64,000 bases of DNA from an uncultured Collinsella sp. (lineage in GTDB: Bacteria > Actinomycetota > Coriobacteriia > Coriobacteriales > Coriobacteriaceae): assembly GCA_902493375.1 (NCBI GenBank), contig CABUPH010000011.1, positions 1-64,000 of the forward strand. Direction: 5' to 3'. A program made the translations under genes and the position numbers. Below the pieces are notes generated by a model. It did not search any database. It was not told the DNA's origin and worked only from the letters and a program-made list of their open reading frames with translations. This document shows, in pieces, positions 25,770-34,169 of this stretch (position 1 is the first letter of the stretch; the number at the start of each line of letters is the position of its first letter).

Positions 25770-26264
25770 TTACGCGCGATCATAAAGGATCACTCCTTCG
25801 CGCTCGATTACCGCGGCAAGATCGCCATCAAGATGGTCGCTCGAGACGAGGTCAACCTGCCTCCCAGTTTCTTTGCGTACCGCCTCGCCGAATGCCGACA
25901 ACGCGAAAAGACCAAAGCCCTGATCGCGATCGACTTCGAGACGTAAGTCGATATCGCTATCGGCACGCGCTTCGCCACGGGCATACGAGCCAAATAGAAT
26001 CACGGTTTTGATGGCGGGAATCGGGCTGGCCGCCTCACGGACGGCTGACTCAATCTGAGCAGTATCCAAAATGCCCGCCGCAGCGCTTTCGCTCGCAGAG
26101 CTTTTACCGAGTGAAGGAACAAACGGCAGCGAGCGCTCGCGCAGCATCTGTCTCATAAACATATTGACCGCAACAGACGAAGTCATGCCAAGTTCTTCGC
26201 ACAGCTCGGCAAATGAATCTTTAATTGACGAGTCCACTCGCACACTCAGCACAGACGCAGCCAT
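25770..26264 (-). CDS. RelB/DinJ-type antitoxin domain fused to MNT-type nucleotidyltransferase
   Basis: A 164-aa two-domain protein. Residues 1-45 (LSVRVDSSIKDSFAELCEEL, then VAVNMFMRQMLRE) are a RelB/DinJ ribbon-helix-helix antitoxin-like segment. Residues about 68-164 are a minimal nucleotidyltransferase with GSYARGEARADSDIDL (92-107): the Gly-Ser helix cap and the DxD metal pair Asp104/Asp106 are intact. The two parts are known separately in type II TA (RelB) and HEPN/MNT type VII TA (MntA); a direct fusion is unusual. No toxin (RelE/YafQ or HEPN) gene adjoins it. Start is ATG at 26264 with AGGAGG 5 nt ahead. Function unknown; orphan regulator or antitoxin are options. Confidence 0.75.
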   Translation of the reverse strand: MAASVLSVRVDSSIKDSFAELCEELGMTSSVAVNMFMRQMLRERSLPFVPSLGKSSASESAAAGILDTAQIESAVREAASPIPAIKTVILFGSYARGEARADSDIDLRLEVDRDQGFGLFALSAFGEAVRKETGRQVDLVSSDHLDGDLAAVIEREGVILYDRA

Positions 26265-26306
26265 GGGCACCTCCTGTATGACATTGTCTATATAATATCA
26301 CACAGG

Positions 26307-27329
26307 CTAGCGCGAGGTCGAAGCGCGGTGTTCGATGTGGCCGGGGACCTCGACGCGCTTGGGGGCGAGCTTTGCGGCATCGCCCACCGTAGTGGTAACG
26401 ATGTCGATGCGCTCGGACAGGCGCTCGACCACGCGCTCGGCAATGGTGAGGGTGTCCTGCGCGGCCGTGGTCACGCCGCCAAAGAGCACGTGGTTCCAAG
26501 GGTAATCGTCAAATGTCGCGATCTTGAGCCCAGCCGGCAACGAAGGTCCCAGCTGCGCTAATGCCTCGGTCAGGCGCAGGAAGACCAGACCGTTGACGGC
26601 AATGAGGCCGAGCTTTTTACCCGCATAGTCGCGGATGGTCTCGTCCAGGCGACTGACACCCGTGGCGCCACCGTCGGCCAGGGTGACGACCTCGCCCGCA
26701 AGGCCGCGTCGCGAAAGCTCGTCGACAAAGGCCTCGGCGCGCTCGCGACGCACGGGGCTGCCGTCGCTTGCCTCGGTGAGCAGGCACAGGCGCTCGCTGC
26801 CAGCAGCGGCCAAGGCGTCTACCAGGCCGGCAACCAGCTCACGGTTGTTAGAGGTCACCAGATCGATGCCACCGTCGGCAACATCGCGGTCGAGCAGCAC
26901 AACGGGCAGGCGCCCCGCGGCCGCGGCGATCGCCTTGTCGTTGCCTCCGCAGGTATTGACGACCAGGCCGTCCACGCCGGCATCGATAAGTCTGGTGAGC
27001 GACTCTGCCTCCTTGGCGGGGTCGTTGCCGCTAATGGCGGTCATGAGCGAGCAGCCGCGCGCGGCGGCGCTGGCGGAAAGGCCCTCGAGCATGGCGCTCG
27101 AGAACGGGTTAGCAATGTCGGCCAAGATCACGCCGATGAGGTTGGTGCGCGAGCTGCGCAGATTGCGCGCGGCGGCACGTGGGCGATAGCCGGTGCGCTC
27201 GATAACTGCCGCGATGCGAGCACGGGTTTCCTCGGTCATTTGCCCGGGGCGGTTGTTGAGATAGCGCGAGACCGTGGCCGGGCTCACGCCCGCCTCGGCG
27301 GCAATGTCCTTGATTCTCATCTGCGCCAT
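26307..27329 (-). CDS. LacI-family transcriptional repressor
   Basis: Repressor of 340 aa. N-terminal HTH (IKDIAAEAGVSPATVSRYLNN, about residues 5-25) and hinge helix are standard, followed by a periplasmic-binding-protein-like effector domain (NLIGVILADIANPFSSAMLEGL; FDDYPWNHVLFGGVTTAAQ). The start at ATG 27329 (MAQMRI) is placed directly before the HTH; the alternative upstream ATG adds a 30-residue extension without support. The regulated operon is not obvious: neighbours are an NTase fusion and a GntR regulator on the same strand. Effector unknown. Confidence 0.88.
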   Translation of the reverse strand: MAQMRIKDIAAEAGVSPATVSRYLNNRPGQMTEETRARIAAVIERTGYRPRAAARNLRSSRTNLIGVILADIANPFSSAMLEGLSASAAARGCSLMTAISGNDPAKEAESLTRLIDAGVDGLVVNTCGGNDKAIAAAAGRLPVVLLDRDVADGGIDLVTSNNRELVAGLVDALAAAGSERLCLLTEASDGSPVRRERAEAFVDELSRRGLAGEVVTLADGGATGVSRLDETIRDYAGKKLGLIAVNGLVFLRLTEALAQLGPSLPAGLKIATFDDYPWNHVLFGGVTTAAQDTLTIAERVVERLSERIDIVTTTVGDAAKLAPKRVEVPGHIEHRASTSR

Positions 27330-27452
27330 AGCGCACCCCGTTTCCCAATTGTCGGCAGTCTGAGCCATTTTAGGCATTTTTAAAAAACTCGCTTGCAAAA
27401 CGTTGTAGGTGAGCAGCATCGTTTTTGCGTCTCGAGCAGATGCGGTGATGGG

Positions 27453-28145
27453 CTAGATAGACAAGTCTTTGGAAAGCTCGAAATAGTCGGGATGCAAGGC
27501 GATAACCGGGCCCTGCTCCTCGGGCATCAGGTGCAAGTGCGTCTCGGCAAGATAGCTCGCCGTGTCGGTATCGCCCCTCTTAATGGCCTCGAGAATCCGA
27601 CGATGTTGTCGACGAATCGGCTCCCAATCCAGATCCTGCGACACCATACGCAACCAGTTGTATCGCTCAAAATGCGTATTGATGCTCTTCATCCAATCCC
27701 ACAACATGTGACGGCCGGCAATCACAAAACACGTCTCATGAAACAGGTTATCCAAGTCGAAAAAGCGACGCGTTTCGCGATGGTCGAGCGATTCGGACTC
27801 GGCAAGAATCTGCTCAAGCCGATGCTTCTGCTCGGACGTGGCTGCCGAGCAGCATTTAATGAGTACGCTTCTTTCGAGTTTCTCGCGCAAGAAACAGGCG
27901 TTCTCGGCGCGCTCCATGCTGATTTTTGAGACATAGGTGCCGCTTTTGGGACGCGTTTCCACTAGCTCCTGCTCACGCAGACGCACAAAGGACTCGCGAA
28001 TGGGCGTGCGCCCGATTCCCGTCTCCTTTTCCAGACCAATCGCCGAAAGGCGCGTGCCGGGCTTGAGCTCGGCATAGATGATCTTGGAGCGCAATGCGTT
28101 GTATGCCTGATCTTGCAGGCTCTGATAATGCTGGTGTTGTTCCAT
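27453..28145 (-). CDS. GntR-family regulator, FCD (FadR) subgroup
   Basis: Transcriptional regulator of 230 aa. The N-terminal winged HTH (YNALRSKIIYAELKPGTRL and GIGRTPIRESFVRLREQELVE, about residues 14-75) is followed by an all-helical FCD effector domain (about 85-215) with the metal/ligand residues of that fold, e.g. LDNLFHETCFVIAGR and RRQHRRILEAI. FCD regulators usually respond to carboxylic acids. It lies just downstream of the flavin oxidoreductase gene on the same strand (about 200 bp apart), which may be its target. Start ATG with GAGGG upstream. Confidence 0.88.
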   Translation of the reverse strand: MEQHQHYQSLQDQAYNALRSKIIYAELKPGTRLSAIGLEKETGIGRTPIRESFVRLREQELVETRPKSGTYVSKISMERAENACFLREKLERSVLIKCCSAATSEQKHRLEQILAESESLDHRETRRFFDLDNLFHETCFVIAGRHMLWDWMKSINTHFERYNWLRMVSQDLDWEPIRRQHRRILEAIKRGDTDTASYLAETHLHLMPEEQGPVIALHPDYFELSKDLSI

Positions 28146-28263
28146 AAAGCCCTCGAATGAAGCTCACGGTTTGTCGAATATCACCACGTAATACTATCGC
28201 ATCCCCCATCCCCTCAATTGCGGTGAAAGAGGGAGTGCTCACGTCGCCAGCACCGCAAGAGCA

Positions 28264-28298
28264 AGCGGTGGCATCCCGAAACCCGGGACACCACCGCT
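28264..28298 (-). terminator. Hairpin downstream of the flavin oxidoreductase gene
   Basis: AGCGGTGG and CCACCGCT arms with an inner CCCG/CGGG pairing. It lies 54 bp past the oxidoreductase stop. A T-rich run is on the plus-strand side, so its direction is uncertain. Confidence 0.45.
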
Positions 28299-28351
28299 AT
28301 TTTGCTATCGGATGGCGCAGAGACGCCCCTCCTCATGCACCAAGGGGTTGA

Positions 28352-30301
28352 CTAGAGTTCGCAGGCAACCTTGTAGCCATCCCCGATGGCATCGCGGATG
28401 TTGCCGCACTTGTTGGCATCACCCAGCACGTGGGTGGCAACGCCGGCAGCGGTAAGGTCGTCGGCCAGCTTGGTGTTGGGACGATAGCCCATGGCAAGCA
28501 CCAGCGTATCGGCATCGGCGATGGTGTGGGCCTCGCCGTCCTTTTCGTAGCTGATGGCGTCCTCGGTGATTTCGGTCACCTTGGCCTCGGTCAGCACATG
28601 GACGCCCTTGGAGAGCATGCGCGTGATGAGCACCGCGCGACCGGCACCGCCCTCGTTGGCGGCAAGCGTCTTGGTCATCTCGATAACGGTGACATCGCGA
28701 TTGGCCGGCGAAAGGTCGTTGACCAACGGGGCCAGGTAATCGGCCGTCTCGCAGCCAACGGTGCCGCCGCCCACAATGACGATCTTCTTACCCGGGAAAG
28801 CCTTGCCACCCAGCAGGTCGTCAGCCGTCATAACCTGCTTAAAGCCCTGCATGAATGCCGGAGCGATGGGCTCGGCGCCGTAGGCCAGGACAACCTCGTA
28901 GCCCGCGTAGTCGCGCTGAATGTCCTCGGCAGTAAGCTCGGTGCCAAATACGCACTTCACGCCGGCCTCGGCCAGGCGACGGTACTGATACTTGATCACG
29001 CGGGTGAGCTCCTGCTTTGCCGGCGGAACGGCCGCGATGCGCATCTCGCCACCCGGCTCGTCCTGCTTGTCCACGAGCACCACGTTATGGCCGCGCTTGG
29101 TGGCAATGTAGGCTGCCTCCATGCCCGCAGGACCGGCACCCACAACGAGCACGTTCTTTGCCTCGGCGGCAGGCTCGTAGCCGGCCTCGTCGCGTTCCAC
29201 GTCCGGGTTGACGGTGCAGGAGATGCGCTTGCCAAACATGATGCCGTTCAGGCAGCGCAGGCAACCGATGCAGGGACGGATATCATCGGCATTGCCGGCA
29301 GCGGCCTTGTTGCAGAACTCGGCATCGCACAGATTGGCGCGGCCCATCATGCAGATGTCGGCAGCGCCGTCCTCGATCAGCTCCTCGGCAATCCATGCCT
29401 CATTGATGCGGCCGACCGTGGCGACGGGAATGTTCACATGCTTTTTGATCTCGCGCGAGCAGGCGGCGTGCGAGGCCTGCTGCGTACCGGCGGCGGGAAT
29501 CGCGGAGCCGCGCTTGATGGTAGTGCCGCCCGACACGTGGATCATGTCGACGCCAGCCTTCTCCAGGCGACGCGAGACGTAGATCATGTCGTTGAGGGTC
29601 AGACCGCCATCGGTGTACTCGTCGCCCGAGATACGGACGTCGATGATGAAGTCCTTGCCGCAGCGCTCGCGAATCTCGGCGATGACCTCGAGCAAGAAGC
29701 GCATGCGGGCATCGAGCGAGCCACCGTACTCGTCGGTACGCTTGTTATAGAGCGGGGTCAAAAAGCCGCCGAGCATGCCGTGGGCGTGCGCCGCATGGAC
29801 CTCGACGCCGTCGACACCGGCCTTCTGCATGCGCACGGCAGCGTCGCCAAACTGATGCGTGAGCTCGTGGATCTCATCGACCGTGATAGGGCGCGGCGCC
29901 TCGCGGGCATAGGACGGGCCCACAAAGGACGGGGCGACGAGGCGCGGCGTGCCCGGAATGTTAAAGGCCATGTAGGCGGGGTGGAAGAGCTGCGGCATGA
30001 TCTTGCAGCCATACTCGTGGACGGCCGCGGCGAGCTTTTCCCAGCCAGGGATAAACGTGTCGTCGTAGCAGCACATGTCACCCGGCAGGTAGGTATAGGT
30101 AGGCTCGACCGTCACGACCTCGGTGATGATGAGGCCCACGCCGCCCTTGGCACGGGCACGGTAATGATCGACCAAGTCGTCGGTCACATAGCCATGATCG
30201 GCCAGGTTGGTGGACACCGGCGGCATAAAGACGCGGTTCTTGACCTCGGTCGTACCGACCTTGATCGGACTAAAGAGCATCGGGTAGGCGGAGGACTCCA
30301 T
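28352..30301 (-). CDS. NADH:flavin oxidoreductase with 4Fe-4S cluster (FadH/BaiCD/Old Yellow Enzyme type)
   Basis: A 649-aa multidomain redox enzyme. Residues about 1-340 form an Old Yellow Enzyme TIM barrel binding FMN (FSPIKVGTTEVKNRVFMPPV; VEVHAAHAHGMLGGFLTPLYN; RTDEYGGSLDAR). A Cys cluster CIGCLRCLNG...CTVNP binds 4Fe-4S; then two Rossmann domains for FAD and NAD(P)H (VLVVGAGPAGMEAAYIATKRG; KIVIVGGGTVGCETADYLA). This is the layout of 2,4-dienoyl-CoA reductase and of the bile-acid enzymes BaiCD/BaiH. The substrate cannot be decided here: enoates, steroids/bile acids and plant enones are all possible in gut Coriobacteriia. Start ATG at 30301 with AAAGGA upstream. Neighbouring GntR-FCD gene may regulate it. 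Confidence 0.9.
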   Translation of the reverse strand: MESSAYPMLFSPIKVGTTEVKNRVFMPPVSTNLADHGYVTDDLVDHYRARAKGGVGLIITEVVTVEPTYTYLPGDMCCYDDTFIPGWEKLAAAVHEYGCKIMPQLFHPAYMAFNIPGTPRLVAPSFVGPSYAREAPRPITVDEIHELTHQFGDAAVRMQKAGVDGVEVHAAHAHGMLGGFLTPLYNKRTDEYGGSLDARMRFLLEVIAEIRERCGKDFIIDVRISGDEYTDGGLTLNDMIYVSRRLEKAGVDMIHVSGGTTIKRGSAIPAAGTQQASHAACSREIKKHVNIPVATVGRINEAWIAEELIEDGAADICMMGRANLCDAEFCNKAAAGNADDIRPCIGCLRCLNGIMFGKRISCTVNPDVERDEAGYEPAAEAKNVLVVGAGPAGMEAAYIATKRGHNVVLVDKQDEPGGEMRIAAVPPAKQELTRVIKYQYRRLAEAGVKCVFGTELTAEDIQRDYAGYEVVLAYGAEPIAPAFMQGFKQVMTADDLLGGKAFPGKKIVIVGGGTVGCETADYLAPLVNDLSPANRDVTVIEMTKTLAANEGGAGRAVLITRMLSKGVHVLTEAKVTEITEDAISYEKDGEAHTIADADTLVLAMGYRPNTKLADDLTAAGVATHVLGDANKCGNIRDAIGDGYKVACEL

Positions 30302-30403
30302 ACAGGGTTCCTTTCGTTTGGGCCGCTCGGCGGCAGTTGCTAACGTACTTATCGTATCAGCAACTGCCGTATCCGAAGTCATGCATTCCCAAACGCTGGT
30401 CGG

Positions 30404-30604
30404 CTAATGAATACCGCGGCTCAAATCTTCGGCAATTTTGTCCACGCCCTTAAGCGCGGCGCACGTCTTTTTGTTGGAGCAATGTCCCGTGCAAACGCCA
30501 CCTTGAGCGCAGTCGGCGCAGGTGCCCTTGCGATAAATGCGCACGCACACGGCGACAAACGCAATGCCGATAACAGCCAGTACAACAATATCGATAGGTG
30601 CCAT
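30404..30604 (-). CDS. FeoB-associated Cys-rich membrane protein
   Basis: A 66-aa protein with one N-terminal TM helix (about residues 4-22) and a short cytosolic Cys-rich segment (GTCADCAQGGVCTGHCSNKKTC, shown here as a five-Cys pattern at about 28-48). It matches the FeoB_associated family of small proteins encoded next to feoB in many anaerobes. Role in ferrous iron transport (possibly metal delivery or an FeoC-like function) is inferred from its position, about 175 bp downstream of feoB on the same strand and separated by a terminator. Confidence 0.82.
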   Translation of the reverse strand: MAPIDIVVLAVIGIAFVAVCVRIYRKGTCADCAQGGVCTGHCSNKKTCAALKGVDKIAEDLSRGIH

Positions 30605-30651
30605 AGCAAGCCTCCTCTAGTTAACCACCACTTACTTTACCCCATTCTCCA

Positions 30652-30693
30652 CCTACCAAAAAGGGACAGGTTTATTTTGGTCGGTTTTATCTG
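30652..30693. repeat. Repeat family 4, copy 2
   Basis: About 42 bases starting CCTACCAAAAAGGGACAGG and ending GGTTTTATCTG, matching the reverse complement of 9262-9303. Inner CCAAAA/TTTTGG pairing gives a weak hairpin. Confidence 0.78.
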
Positions 30694-30712
30694 CGGAAAC
30701 GCCACATCTCCC

Positions 30713-30750
30713 CCACCAAAAAGCCCGAGTGTCGCTGGGACACCCGGGCT
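30713..30750 (-). terminator. Rho-independent terminator after feoB
   Basis: Stem AGCCCGAGTGTC/GACACCCGGGCT (one mismatch), followed on the minus strand by TTTTTGG. It starts 30 bp past the feoB stop codon. Confidence 0.85.
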
Positions 30751-30779
30751 CGTGGAAAGGGGCTAATCCTTATTCGGAC

Positions 30780-33107
30780 TTAAGCGGAAACTGCGGCGGA
30801 AGCGGTGTTGGTCTCATCCTCGTCGGTCCAAGCGTGCTTGGGCATGGGACGGAAGATCTGGAAGAGCATCGCAACCAGCAGCACGATGGCCACAACCGTC
30901 CAGATACCAAACTGGCCAAGGACAAGCAGGTTGTAGAACTGGTTGATGAACAGGCCGATCACCCAGGCAAAGGCGCACTCGTAGCCGATGGCAATCGCGG
31001 TCCACTTGCCGGAGTCCATCTGATTGCGGATAGTGCCCATGGCGGCAAAGCACGGGGCGCACAGCAGGTTGAAAGCGCCGAAGGCAACGCAGGCGCCCAT
31101 AGTCGGGAACATGCCGGCAAACGCGGTCCACAGGCTCGGGTCGGTCTCGGCGGCGTCAGCAACCGACAGCAGCGAGCCGGCGGTGGCGACGACGTTCTCC
31201 TTGGCGACAAGGCCAGAGACAGTCAGCGCAGTTGCCTGCCAGGTGCTAAAGCCGAGCGGGGCGAAGATCCAAGCGACCAGGTTGCCGAGCATGGCAAGCA
31301 CGGAGTAGTCCATAAACTCCTCGGGGATGCCGTCCATCGCAGGCAGGAAGCCAAAGGAACCGTTATAGCTACCAAAGTTGGAGAGGAACCAAACGACGAC
31401 GGTGGACGCGAAGATGACCGTGCCGGCCTTCTTGATAAAGGCCCAGCAGCGTTCCCACACGTGCAGCGCCCAAGAGCGGATCGCCGGGAAGTGGTAGGCA
31501 GGAAGCTCCATAACGAACGGCGTCGGACGGCCGGCGAAGAGCTTGGTCTTCTTGAGCATGAGGCCCGAGGCGATGACGGCAAAGACGCCCAGGAAGTAGA
31601 AGAGCGGGCTGATCCATGCGGCGGTGGTGGAAGAATCGCCGATGATGGAGCCCATGAGCAGGGCGATGATCGGCAGCTTGGCGCCACAGGGAATGAACGT
31701 GGTGGTCATGACCGTCATGCGGCGGTCCTTCTCGTTCTCGATGGTCTTGGTGGCCATGACGCCGGGGACGCCGCAGCCCGAGGACACGAGCATGGGGATA
31801 AAGGACTTACCGGACAGGCCAAAGCGGCGGAACACGCGGTCCATGATGAAGGCGACGCGGGCCATGTAGCCGCAGTCCTCCAGGAAAGACAACATCACAA
31901 AGAGCAGGAACATCTGCGGCACAAAGCCGAAGATGGCGCCCAGGCCGCCGACGATGCCGTCGCAGACCAGCGAATCGACCAGGCCACCGTCCTCGGTGCC
32001 GCCCGCCACAAGGGCGTCGTGCACCACGGTGGTGATACCCGGGACATAGGGGCCGTACTGCGCCGGGTCGACCGAGTCGGCGTTGTCGCCCGCAGCCTCA
32101 ACAGCTGCGTCATAGGCGTCGCGACCCTGACCGAGCACGTACCAGCCGTCGGTGCCGAAGAGTTGGTCGTTGGTGAAGTCGGTCACCGTGCCGCCGAGGG
32201 TAGAAACGGCGATGTAGTACACGCAGAACATGATGACCACAAAGATCGGCAGGCCCAGGATGCGGTTGGTAACCACACGGTCGATCTTCTCGGAAGTGCT
32301 CATCTTGGCCGGAGCCTTGGTGAGGCACTCGTCGATGATGTGGGCAATCACGCCGTAGCGCTCGCCGGTGATGATGGACTCGGCGTCGTCGTCGCAGTCC
32401 TGTTCGCACTGGGCGACCAGCTGCTCCACGCGAGCGGCCTTCTCCTTAGTGAGGTTGATGAGCTTGCAGGCGTCCGCGTCGCGCTCGAACAGCTTGACCG
32501 CGTAGTAGCGACGCTTGTTGGCGGGAACGCTCGCCGGCAGGTTGTTCTCGATGTGGTCCAGAACGTCCTCGATGGAGGAATCGAACTTGTGCTCCGGCAC
32601 CTGGCCCTTGGAAGCAGCGGACTTCTTGACCTGCTCGAACAGCTCCGTGATGCCCTTGTTCTTAAGAGCCGAGATCATCATGACCGGGCAGCCGAGCTTC
32701 TTGGAGAGCTTGTTCGTGTCGATCTTATCGCCGTTCTTCTCGACCAAGTCGGCCATGTTGAGGGCGACGACCACGGGCAGGCCGGTCTCGATAACCTGAA
32801 GCGCCAGGTACAGGTTGCGCTCGAGGTTGGTGGCATCAACCACCTGGACGACGACATCGGGCTCGCCGCTCATGAGGTAGTCGCGCGAGCACTGCTCCTC
32901 AGGGCTGTAGGGGGAAAGCGAGTAGATGCCGGGAAGGTCCGTAATCGTGACGTTCTTGTCGCTTAGGAGCTTGGCTTCCTTTTTCTCAACCGTGACGCCG
33001 GGCCAGTTGCCAACGTAGCCGTTGGCGCCGGTGATCAGGTTGAAAAGCGTGGTCTTGCCGCAGTTGGGGTTACCCGCCAGCGCGACATGGATCTGAGAAT
33101 CCGCCAT
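30780..33107 (-). CDS. feoB: Ferrous iron transporter FeoB
   Basis: GTP-dependent Fe(II) importer of 775 aa in the inner membrane. The N-terminal G domain has P-loop GNPNCGKTT (about 11-19), the G3 DLPGIYSLSPYS segment and NMAD (G4); a helical GDI domain follows to about residue 270; the membrane part includes the Gate motifs (CGVPGVMATK, and the LPAYHFP region) with 8 or more TM helices. The start ATG lies 123 bp after feoA with a palindrome between (33183-33202). It forms the core of a feoA-feoA-feoB-Cys-rich protein cluster for anaerobic iron uptake. Confidence 0.96.
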   Translation of the reverse strand: MADSQIHVALAGNPNCGKTTLFNLITGANGYVGNWPGVTVEKKEAKLLSDKNVTITDLPGIYSLSPYSPEEQCSRDYLMSGEPDVVVQVVDATNLERNLYLALQVIETGLPVVVALNMADLVEKNGDKIDTNKLSKKLGCPVMMISALKNKGITELFEQVKKSAASKGQVPEHKFDSSIEDVLDHIENNLPASVPANKRRYYAVKLFERDADACKLINLTKEKAARVEQLVAQCEQDCDDDAESIITGERYGVIAHIIDECLTKAPAKMSTSEKIDRVVTNRILGLPIFVVIMFCVYYIAVSTLGGTVTDFTNDQLFGTDGWYVLGQGRDAYDAAVEAAGDNADSVDPAQYGPYVPGITTVVHDALVAGGTEDGGLVDSLVCDGIVGGLGAIFGFVPQMFLLFVMLSFLEDCGYMARVAFIMDRVFRRFGLSGKSFIPMLVSSGCGVPGVMATKTIENEKDRRMTVMTTTFIPCGAKLPIIALLMGSIIGDSSTTAAWISPLFYFLGVFAVIASGLMLKKTKLFAGRPTPFVMELPAYHFPAIRSWALHVWERCWAFIKKAGTVIFASTVVVWFLSNFGSYNGSFGFLPAMDGIPEEFMDYSVLAMLGNLVAWIFAPLGFSTWQATALTVSGLVAKENVVATAGSLLSVADAAETDPSLWTAFAGMFPTMGACVAFGAFNLLCAPCFAAMGTIRNQMDSGKWTAIAIGYECAFAWVIGLFINQFYNLLVLGQFGIWTVVAIVLLVAMLFQIFRPMPKHAWTDEDETNTASAAVSA

Positions 33108-33182
33108 TCAATCCTTCTTCCTTGTGTGCCCGCGCTGCTTTCTCCGCGCAGGCTGGATAATGTGCTTGAAAGATGCTGCATT

Positions 33183-33202
33183 AAGTTAGAAAAACCTAAC
33201 TT
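33183..33202. promoter_or_regulatory. Palindrome between feoA and feoB
   Basis: Perfect 7-bp arms AAGTTAG and CTAACTT separated by 6 bases, 76 bp before feoB. The half-sites resemble TTAG/CTAA sites of DtxR-family iron repressors. It could also be an RNA stem or attenuator. Assignment is inference. Confidence 0.4.
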
Positions 33203-33230
33203 TATCTGCAGAAATATGTGCCGCCGGCCC

Positions 33231-33452
33231 TTACTGGACCTCGACGACGGCAGCCTCCTCCTTGCGGATGGAGAGCTCGTAGCCACGCACGTTGATCTCG
33301 ACCGGATCTCCGAGCGGTGCAACCTTTACGACCTTGAACGAAGTGCCCTTGATGAGCCCCAGGTCCATAAGGTGGCGGCGAAGTGCACCCTCACCGTGAA
33401 GCTTGACGATGGTGGAGCTCTCGCCCACCTTAACGTCACCCAACGTCTTCAT
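33231..33452 (-). CDS. feoA: FeoA domain protein (second of two)
   Basis: Small SH3-like cytosolic protein of 73 aa that helps FeoB. Typical FeoA pattern: MKTLGDVKVGESSTIVKLHG, then ALRRHLMDLGLIKGT and a terminal PVEINVRGYELSIRKEEAAVV strand pair. It lies 37 bp after the first FeoA gene and 123 bp before feoB, all on the minus strand. FeoA proteins are usually about 75 aa, so this is complete. Confidence 0.93.
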   Translation of the reverse strand: MKTLGDVKVGESSTIVKLHGEGALRRHLMDLGLIKGTSFKVVKVAPLGDPVEINVRGYELSIRKEEAAVVEVQ

Positions 33453-33489
33453 TTACTTGTCCCCCTTTCGGTTTTTTAAATGCTGCGGA

Positions 33490-33732
33490 CTAACTGACGG
33501 TCATGATGTGCATGGCAACCTTGGAATCGATACCAAAGCGTGCGCCCAGCACCGTGACGATGATATTGGCGCCACTCGAGCTCACCACGTGAATTTCGCT
33601 GCCCTCGACAAAGCCGAGGTCCTTGAGGTGGTGCTTCATATCCTCATTGCCCTTTACACGAGACACGCGCACGGTTTCGCCCGCTTTTACCATCGAAAGC
33701 GGCATTGCCGGCATCTGCGGTCCGCAAGACAT
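33490..33732 (-). CDS. feoA: FeoA domain protein (first of two)
   Basis: Complete 80-aa FeoA-type protein (VKAGETVRVSRVKGNEDMKHHLKDLGFVEGSEIHVV, quoted as separate strands; the key features are the HHLKDLGF helix and the GARFGIDSKVAMHI end). It is only moderately similar to the second copy, so the two are probably not redundant. Duplicate feoA genes before feoB are common in anaerobes. It is the first gene of the iron operon, with a long palindrome 43 bp upstream. Confidence 0.9.
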   Translation of the reverse strand: MSCGPQMPAMPLSMVKAGETVRVSRVKGNEDMKHHLKDLGFVEGSEIHVVSSSGANIIVTVLGARFGIDSKVAMHIMTVS

Positions 33733-33774
33733 GAGTGGCTCCTAACGTCAGTTCGTCCTCAACATCGACGCGGT

Positions 33775-33828
33775 AAAAGTTAACCACATCTATGTTCGCT
33801 TTAGTAAACTAGCACGTGGTTAACTTTT
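33775..33828. promoter_or_regulatory. Long palindrome upstream of the feo operon
   Basis: Perfect 13-bp arms (AAAAGTTAACCAC and GTGGTTAACTTTT) separated by 28 bases. It is placed where the minus-strand promoter should be. The arms contain AAGTTA, as does the palindrome before feoB, so a shared iron-responsive regulator is possible. Confidence 0.5.
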
Positions 33829-33875
33829 TGGAAAGGGTCCCCATTTAGATTCCGAAAAAGTTTCCTATACGAAAC

Positions 33876-33911
33876 AAAAAGGCGCGGCAAAGAGCTGTCC
33901 TTTGCCGCGCC
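33876..33911 (-). terminator. Rho-independent terminator after the HPr-like gene
   Basis: Perfect 12-bp stem GGCGCGGCAAAG/CTTTGCCGCGCC, followed on the minus strand by TTTTTGTTT. It starts 10 bp after the stop codon. Confidence 0.93.
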
Positions 33912-33920
33912 CTGTCATGC

Positions 33921-34169
33921 TTAGAGCGAGAGGTTTCTGATCGACGTGACGCAGGAAGCCTCGTCTACGCCCGAAACGCGGAAGATGATGTCCTCGCCGC
34001 ACTCGCCGTAGAGAGCCATGAGCCCCATTACATCGCGGCCGTCGGTATGGCGATCGCCGATACTGACCGATACGTTGCTACGATGCTTGGCAATGATGTC
34101 GTAAAGCAGCGCAACCGGGCGGGCATGCAGTCCCAACGGATCTTTAATCGTCTTTGTAAACTCGACCAT
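33921..34169 (-). CDS. HPr-family phosphocarrier protein
   Basis: An 82-aa HPr fold protein. The phosphorylatable His sits in DPLGLHARPVALLYD (about residue 14). At the position of the regulatory Ser46 region it reads GRDVMGLMALYGECGEDI rather than the usual K-S-I/L-M-G-(I/L/V)-M, so the HPr kinase site is not clearly kept. It could be the general PTS HPr or a paralogue with a specialised role; no ptsI is nearby. The ATG at 34169 has GGAGGGG 3-4 nt upstream; a longer reading is less likely. Monocistronic with its own terminator. Confidence 0.85.
   Translation of the reverse strand: MVEFTKTIKDPLGLHARPVALLYDIIAKHRSNVSVSIGDRHTDGRDVMGLMALYGECGEDIIFRVSGVDEASCVTSIRNLSL

Noticed and set aside
30729..32966. 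Very long plus-strand reading frame (745 codons) opposite feoB
   Set aside because: Antisense shadow: high GC at third positions keeps the opposite frame open; feoB on the other strand is unmistakable.
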